A DNA stretch of 64,000 nt from Montifringilla adamsi (lineage: Eukaryota > Chordata > Aves > Passeriformes > Passeridae), in contig JAGGNK010008226.1 of NCBI GenBank assembly GCA_017590115.1, positions 8,463,501 through 8,527,500 of the forward strand, given 5' to 3'. Positions 63,906 to 64,000 of the stretch are shown one piece after another (positions within the stretch are counted from its first letter, which is position 1; every line of letters starts with the position of its first letter). Made by a program: the position numbers and the translations under genes. The notes beneath the pieces are model-generated. The model was not told the DNA's origin, did no database searches, and saw nothing but the letters and a program-made list of their open reading frames with translations.

Positions 63906-64000
63906 CAATTAAATGAGGAGGACAATGCTCTCCCCCAAAGGCAGAGTGCAGACACAGGGGAGTGCCAGTCCTGGCCTGCCCTGCCTGCTGCAGGTCGGGG

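Noticed and set aside
46100..64000. JAKMIP3 coding exons, expected downstream of BNIP3 by human gene order
   Set aside because: No JAKMIP-like coiled-coil exon was found on either strand. The gene probably begins beyond the window.

Overview
This is a piece of vertebrate, almost certainly avian, nuclear DNA. The clues are split genes with long introns, CpG-island promoters, and more than twenty truncated copies of a CR1-type (chicken repeat 1) LINE as the main dispersed repeat. GC-rich minisatellites are also abundant. A songbird-like genome is likely, but the species cannot be named from the sequence alone.

Two protein-coding genes are fully resolved, and they converge tail to tail. PPP2R2D lies on the + strand: ten coding exons from 14508 to 36279 encode a 455-residue B55-delta regulatory subunit of protein phosphatase 2A. 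BNIP3 lies on the - strand: six coding exons from 45734 down to 39917 encode a 204-residue mitochondrial mitophagy/BH3-like receptor. All splice junctions were phased and join without a frame break. The same neighbours sit together on human chromosome 10, which supports assigning the B55 paralogue as D. Each gene starts in a CpG island with a full CRE palindrome (TGACGTCA). Their 3' ends are about 1.1 kb apart.

Layout: 1-14.3 kb is intergenic. It holds a possible degraded retroviral LTR at the left edge, a large 17-bp minisatellite (about 850-1995), CR1 fragments, and a 40-bp minisatellite (about 13125-13735) just upstream of the PPP2R2D promoter. 14.4-37.9 kb is PPP2R2D. Its long second intron holds a 162-bp tandem duplication and a near-perfect 57-bp minisatellite. 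Three later introns carry tandem repeats lying directly against splice sites. 37.95-39.05 kb is the short intergenic gap. 39.05-45.9 kb is BNIP3 and its promoter. 46-64 kb is intergenic: CR1 fragments, an orphan GC-rich block near 46.7 kb, and a second one at 60.5-62.95 kb made of three tandem arrays plus a CpG-rich segment. I recognise no gene there.

PPP2R2D gives the PP2A holoenzyme its mitotic-exit substrate specificity. BNIP3 links hypoxia to mitophagy through LC3 binding. The two act in unrelated pathways; their proximity is conserved synteny, not an operon-like arrangement. No complete mobile element, CRISPR array or confident RNA gene was found. Most long open frames in the window are artefacts of stop-free tandem repeats or CR1 sequence.
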